A stretch of DNA of 64,000 nt, taken from positions 5,022,001 to 5,086,000 of the forward strand of contig OZ252053.1 of assembly GCA_965247965.1 (NCBI GenBank). The letters run 5' to 3'. Under the pieces are notes generated by a model. That model worked only from the letters and a program-made list of their open reading frames with translations. It was not told where the DNA came from and made no database searches. Position 1 is the first letter of the stretch; each line of letters starts with the position of its first letter. Source of the stretch: UBA7328 sp965247965. GTDB taxonomy: Bacteria > Bacteroidota > Bacteroidia > Chitinophagales > Saprospiraceae. Positions 60,179 through 64,000 of the stretch are shown here, one piece after another. The translations under genes were made by a program, and so were the position numbers.

Positions 60179-61411
60179 ATGAAGCGAGCACTACTTCTAC
60201 TCTTCGTAACATGCGCTCTCACTTCGTGTTCTGATAAAAACAGAGCCCATACCAATTACACCTTTATCATCGATCATTATAGCGGCGAAATCGAAGAAAT
60301 GATCCTCAATGCCCTATCTATTCAGGATTATTCGCCTTGCCCTAGTCTATCCACTCCGACTTATAGAACAAAGATTATCCGTTACGATCTCACGCGAAAA
60401 AATGAAACCAGGGTAATCCGAAAATCCGTTTTGCAGAGCATTTTTCCGAGCAGACTTTCGCCCAACGGGTACAGTAAAAAGTTGGCTAAATTTGCATTTC
60501 CAGCAAATCTGAGAAGTGATCAAAGCGAAAACATCGATGCAAAAAATTTGGAATATTATCTGAATTCATTGAGCTCTGCAGACACACGGGTTTACGGGCT
60601 CAATAGCTTGGGGTTACAATATAAAAATTTGGAAATAAGCCATAACATTAACCATTTTCAAAATATTTATGATCTTAAAGACGCTCTTTCAGATTATATA
60701 TGCAATAAGATCGATACTAAGAATGCGGTAATATTGCTCAGTTTGTTTAGAGATACAGGTTTGGAAGACTGTCTGGCGCAATGCAAATTGCTTGCCGAAA
60801 ATCCGGTCTGTGCGGATGATGGTAAAAAATATCGCAATGCAGAATGCCTCAAGTGTTACGGCAATCTCAAAGAAATTCCATGCAATCAGCGCATCCCTGT
60901 TTTTTCGAAAGAAGCATTGACCGAAAGAGCATTTGAGATATTCTACCAATTCGCCGAAGCACAGGAACTTCTAGCCAATGACAAAAATGCACCGATAGCA
61001 GATGATCTGATTGAAAATACCCTTCGACTTTTTGATGGAAATGACAAAAGAATCGAAATTCTGAATTTGGGAACAACATCACCCATTCGGTTTTCCACTA
61101 CTCAATACTTGCAAAGACTGCGTACACGGCCTTTTGATGAGATAGCCATAGACTGGGACAGAGACTGGACAGTGGTACAGGATTGGTCGGATGCGGGTAC
61201 CGAAATTCCTGAAAGCCAGATGAGCGCCGAAGGGCAGCAATACTTCAAAGGATTTCGCAAGAATCTCGTGGCATATAGCGATGCTATTAAGAAAAAAGTC
61301 AATTTCCAAGCTAAACTAGTAGAAAGCATTGATACCAAAGGAAACGAAGTCCTGGAATGGAAAGTACTTATCGGAGATATAACTATAGCATCACAGCCTA
61401 CCGAATTATAA
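60179..61411 (+). CDS. Lipoprotein with a Kazal-like cysteine cluster
   Basis: The 410-aa protein has a lipoprotein signal (ALLLLFVTCALTSC). Around residues 198-240 it has CLAQCKLLAENPVCADDGKK followed by YRNAECLKCYG, which matches the central C-x3-C...PVC-x-DG-x-x-Y-x-N-x-C pattern of Kazal-type protease inhibitor domains. The rest is unknown; it ends with an EWKVLIGDITIASQPTEL strand pair. Localisation at the periplasmic face or cell surface is inferred. Confidence 0.65.
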   Translation: MKRALLLLFVTCALTSCSDKNRAHTNYTFIIDHYSGEIEEMILNALSIQDYSPCPSLSTPTYRTKIIRYDLTRKNETRVIRKSVLQSIFPSRLSPNGYSKKLAKFAFPANLRSDQSENIDAKNLEYYLNSLSSADTRVYGLNSLGLQYKNLEISHNINHFQNIYDLKDALSDYICNKIDTKNAVILLSLFRDTGLEDCLAQCKLLAENPVCADDGKKYRNAECLKCYGNLKEIPCNQRIPVFSKEALTERAFEIFYQFAEAQELLANDKNAPIADDLIENTLRLFDGNDKRIEILNLGTTSPIRFSTTQYLQRLRTRPFDEIAIDWDRDWTVVQDWSDAGTEIPESQMSAEGQQYFKGFRKNLVAYSDAIKKKVNFQAKLVESIDTKGNEVLEWKVLIGDITIASQPTEL

Positions 61412-62274
61412 ACATTGCAGCATTTAGCTTTTTCGGGGTAATTGCTCTCGGGCAGTCCGAAGAGGAATATAAATTGCAAATAAAGACGTTCCTGGAAGCC
61501 GAATACCTTGAACTACTCCAGAAATCCCAGGATTATAGAAACTATTCCGACGGAGAACTTGATCTGCGTGCAGCTATATCAGCTGAAATCAATTCGACCG
61601 ACCTGCGCATTAATACCAATGCAATTATCGAATATGACAAAACCAACAACTCTGGTCATGAAATCGTCATTTCTGACCACCTCCTCGCTTTTCTAATCAA
61701 CTACGCCGGAAAAGACTACAGTACACCGATCATAAAACTGGAGTGTGCTCTGAGCGACGACGATACATATCATGCCTTTTTCTATAGCCAAAATGAAGTA
61801 TCAAAGGAACAATCACTTCGAAAAGCTATATTCAAAATTGTGGATAATAAACTGGAAATCAGGAGGTTATCTTATTTCAATGTCCTGCCTCCTGATTGCC
61901 GGAAGAAAATAACGGTTGTCGCGGGTCGCCCTTCTTTAACAGTGGTTGTTGATGGAGTCTCTGCATTAACGACGGTTGTCGACGGCCTGCCAAAGGCAGG
62001 TAGACCGATCCCCGCCTCAACGGTACCAAAAATCGTCATCAAAGAGCAGTACCTCCAGTCCGGGCAAATCGTTCTTTATGGTGTTGTAGAAAACTTCGAG
62101 GAAGATGGCACATTAATCGATCAGGAGAATGGCTCGTTCATAAAAGTGAGTCCAATTGACGGATTTTTTGTTTTGCGAAAGTATGCCGGTAGTGAGCGAT
62201 TCTTTGAAGTATTACTTAAGTATCAGTACGGCGATAAATTTATTATCGATCGTAAGATTGTGTTGATGCCTTGA
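61357..62274 (+). CDS. Secreted protein of unknown function carrying an in-frame repeat insertion
   Basis: The frame opens 55 bp inside the previous gene; a start after the overlap would still leave the signal-like stretch IINIAAFSFFGVIALGQ. The mature part is unknown (KTFLEAEYLELLQKSQDYRN, FKIVDNKLEIRRLSYFNVLP). At residues 186-222 the sequence TVVAGRPSLTVVVDG to LPKAGRPIPAST is encoded by a palindromic repeat found elsewhere in the window; it interrupts an otherwise charged protein without shifting the frame. Confidence 0.6.
   Translation: MESTYRRYNYSITAYRIINIAAFSFFGVIALGQSEEEYKLQIKTFLEAEYLELLQKSQDYRNYSDGELDLRAAISAEINSTDLRINTNAIIEYDKTNNSGHEIVISDHLLAFLINYAGKDYSTPIIKLECALSDDDTYHAFFYSQNEVSKEQSLRKAIFKIVDNKLEIRRLSYFNVLPPDCRKKITVVAGRPSLTVVVDGVSALTTVVDGLPKAGRPIPASTVPKIVIKEQYLQSGQIVLYGVVENFEEDGTLIDQENGSFIKVSPIDGFFVLRKYAGSERFFEVLLKYQYGDKFIIDRKIVLMP
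61912..62025. repeat. Palindromic repeat cluster inside a coding sequence
   Basis: Three units begin with GGTTGTCG or GGTTGTTG and the last contains GGCCTGCCAAAGGCAGG plus TAGACCGATCCCCGCCTCAA, the same block as at 48727-48775. The insertion is 114 bp or so, a multiple of three, and stays open in the host gene's frame. Confidence 0.75.
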
Positions 62275-62568
62275 TTGTAACGGCGACTTCAGTCGCCGAT
62301 TGATTCCAGGGAGTACGGTTCAAAATGTCTCGATTTAGTTAATTGCAAAAGAGGTCCCCGCAAAGTGGGACGGACAAGGAGACCTTTTTGCTAGATTTAG
62401 CGTACGTTTCTTCAGGCGAAGGTCTGCGACCTCGCGCCGCCGCCAAAGGCTATGGCCGACGGAGGCTCGCGAATGCGACAAAGCATATCTTCAGTTAATC
62501 GAAAGATAAACCATACCCATTCCAGGTCATTTCTCAATAACTCTTAATTTCGGCGAATAAATTCGCCG
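62275..62568. other. Intergenic region between convergent genes with small hairpins
   Basis: No gene. Short palindromes are present: GGCGACTTCAGTCGCC right after the upstream stop, AGGTC/GACCT followed by a T-run at about 62353-62390, and GGCGAATAAATTCGCC near 62550. They may act as terminators for the two converging genes. Confidence 0.4.
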
Positions 62569-63246
62569 CTACAACTCCACCAGTCCACCATCCTTGCACT
62601 CATAAACCCTGGCTGGAAATTTATCAATCAATCTATAGTCATGGGTACTTATGAGTACGGATGTTTTATGAGCAATCGCCAAATCCCTTAGAAGATAGAG
62701 AATCTCATCAGCAGTATCGGGATCGAGATTGCCAGTGGGTTCGTCTCCGATGATTAGTTGTGGCTGGTTAAGGATAGCTCTTGCCATTGCTATGCGTTGT
62801 TGCTCTCCTCCGGACAGATCGGCTATGAGTTCTTCGCGTTTGCCCTTGAGACGTACATCGTTTAGCACTTCATCAATACGCTGCGATCGGACAGTTTTAT
62901 CTTTCCACCCCGTAGCTCGAAGCACAAAACCAAGATTGCGCTCGACCGTCCATGCATCGAATAACTGAAAATCCTGAAAAACCATACCCAGCTTTCTGCG
63001 CAACGAAGGTATCTGCGCTGATTTTAATGAATGCAGCTTGTAACCGGCCACTGTTCCACTCCCTTTTTTCAGTGGTAATTCGCCGTATAGAGTGCGAAGG
63101 AAGCTCGATTTACCAGCTCCCGTCTTGCCGATTATGTAAGAGAATTCGGCTTTGGCAATTGAAAATTGTACATCTTCTAAAATCAGCTTTTCTCTTATAT
63201 AAATGTGTGCATTTTGAAGCTCGGCTACCGGTTCTAAATATTTCAT
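62569..63246 (-). CDS. ftsE: FtsE-like ABC transporter ATPase
   Basis: The 225-aa ATPase has Walker A IGKTGAGKSSFLR, Q-loop VFQDFQLF, signature LSGGEQQRIAMARA, Walker B LIIGDEPTGNLDP and the switch His in STHDYRLI. In length and in the LR-TLYGE segment it resembles FtsE, which with FtsX controls cell-wall hydrolases at division. ftsX is not next to it, which is usual for Bacteroidota. The start overlaps the broken cyclase gene by 4 bp. Confidence 0.85.
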   Translation of the reverse strand: MKYLEPVAELQNAHIYIREKLILEDVQFSIAKAEFSYIIGKTGAGKSSFLRTLYGELPLKKGSGTVAGYKLHSLKSAQIPSLRRKLGMVFQDFQLFDAWTVERNLGFVLRATGWKDKTVRSQRIDEVLNDVRLKGKREELIADLSGGEQQRIAMARAILNQPQLIIGDEPTGNLDPDTADEILYLLRDLAIAHKTSVLISTHDYRLIDKFPARVYECKDGGLVEL

Positions 63247-63470
63247 TTGCCCATAACTTTAATGCCCTGATCAATGAGCCATTCCGTAGATTCTTTAGAC
63301 ATTCCGGTGCCTTTATCCGGAAATTCTTTGGGAAAGAGTTTAAATGGTAGTTCCAAAAATCCAATTTGCCATCTTCCCTTTCTATGAGCGTCGTGCTTGA
63401 CTTTGACTTTCATGAACCAGGGGTCGTTTTTGTTGTATTGGATGGGTTTGGAGAGGTCTATTATTTTCAT
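63243..63470 (-). pseudogene. Cyclase-family gene with large internal deletion
   Basis: From ATG 63470 the product begins like a cyclase/kynurenine formamidase-type protein (MKIIDLSKPIQYNKNDPWFM, then GFLELPFKLFPKEF). It then jumps to a segment typical of the later part (STEWLIDQGIKVMG) and stops. The zinc-binding HxGTHxDxPxH region between them is missing, so the 75-aa product cannot be active. Confidence 0.55.
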
Positions 63471-63620
63471 AGTTTTTCCCTTTTCAATGTGCTCAACCTT
63501 TGACCATATTGGGTTATAATCCAATTTAGTTATACTTTTTAGGGATTATAATCCTATTTAGTTATAACCTTTTGGAATTAGAACTTAAATTTCCGTATTT
63601 TAGAGTTCTGAAAAATAAAT

Positions 63621-64000
63621 ATGATAAAACGCAATTTAACTCAATCAATTCGCTCACGCTTTTTTTCTAATAAAGTAATAATACTCTCAGGCGCACGCCA
63701 GATAGGTAAAACTACCTTGATTAATCAAATCATGGAAGAATTCAGTTCCGATGTACTATATCTGGACGGAGACAATATAGACATACGCAATATGCTTGAG
63801 TCAATTAATACAGTCGAATTACGACAACTGATTGGTCACAAAAAAGTCATTTTTATTGACGAAGCACAACGTATTGATCACATTGGAATCACCACAAAAA
63901 TAATTGTAGATCAGATAAAAAACGTACAAGTCATATTAAGTGGGAGTTCTTCTTTTGATCTGAACAACGAAATAAGCGAATCTCTAACAGGTAGAAAATG
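63621..64000 (+). CDS. AAA ATPase of the DUF4143 type (partial)
   Basis: The frame starts at ATG 63621 and runs off the right edge. It has a P-loop (ILSGARQIGKTTLINQIM), Walker B VIFIDEAQRIDHIG and the following VILSGSSSFDLNN sensor segment with LTGR, the N-terminal ATPase part of AAA_14/DUF4143 proteins. These are common in Bacteroidota and of unknown function, often near toxin-antitoxin genes. The C-terminal DUF4143 part is outside the window. Confidence 0.85.
   Translation, partial: MIKRNLTQSIRSRFFSNKVIILSGARQIGKTTLINQIMEEFSSDVLYLDGDNIDIRNMLESINTVELRQLIGHKKVIFIDEAQRIDHIGITTKIIVDQIKNVQVILSGSSSFDLNNEISESLTGRK

Overview
The window looks like a contig from an uncultured Bacteroidota (Saprospiraceae-like) bacterium that is full of mobile DNA. 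The host assignment rests on AT-rich coding, a giant secreted HYR/Ig-repeat adhesin with dockerin-like motifs, a T9SS-type C-terminal sorting domain, short lipoproteins, and Bacteroidota-type IS elements. No rRNA, tRNA or CRISPR array was seen.

Layout. 1-7229: adhesin, partial at the left edge. 7567-7848: relic of a nucleotidyltransferase/partner gene, cut by an IS21-family element (copy 1, 7849-10529). 10530-18935: an IS with a 5-bp target duplication inside a small host gene, then a minus-strand cluster for cell envelope and secretion (glycosyltransferase, metzincin-like protease, lipoprotein, T9SS cargo), then an IS66 element. 19046-19552: an integron cassette with textbook attC sites. 19551-about 32690: a GC-rich block of different origin (iscS-iscR-fdx, higBA, amidohydrolase, broken typA, DEAD-box helicase, IS relics, dead integron integrase with one cassette, broken SDR gene). 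33400-45117: AT-rich again, with IS3, IS66, a second IS21-family element, a group II intron remnant, Uma2, uracil-DNA glycosylase, a glycosyltransferase, and a 614-aa nuclease-like gene in what appears to be another integron cassette. 45118-47775: copy 2 of the first IS21 element. 47776-64000: host DNA with HEPN/MNT toxin-antitoxin, OsmC, IS elements, an ORF-less group II intron, PhyH, YkuK-like, DUF3800, an ApeA-like relic, a DUF255 protein, secreted proteins of unknown role, ftsE and an AAA ATPase cut by the right edge.

Main observations. (1) The two direct IS21 copies bracket 39.9 kb. Their outer flanks share the 5-bp sequence GTCGC, and removing everything between them restores a reading frame, so the interval behaves like one composite insertion into a single gene. 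(2) The same 20-bp GC-rich hairpin sequence, flanked by duplicated TA, interrupts istA in all three IS21-family copies, including two unrelated elements. (3) The GC-rich block joins the AT-rich DNA exactly at an integron crossover point (G|TT) inside the last codons of iscS. (4) Two copies of a group II intron 3' end carry an extra small hairpin inside domain V. (5) Short palindromic repeats have entered several genes. Large-scale misassembly of a metagenome (a Bacteroidota contig joined to a Nitrospirota-like one) is a real alternative for the GC-rich block and must be excluded with reads.
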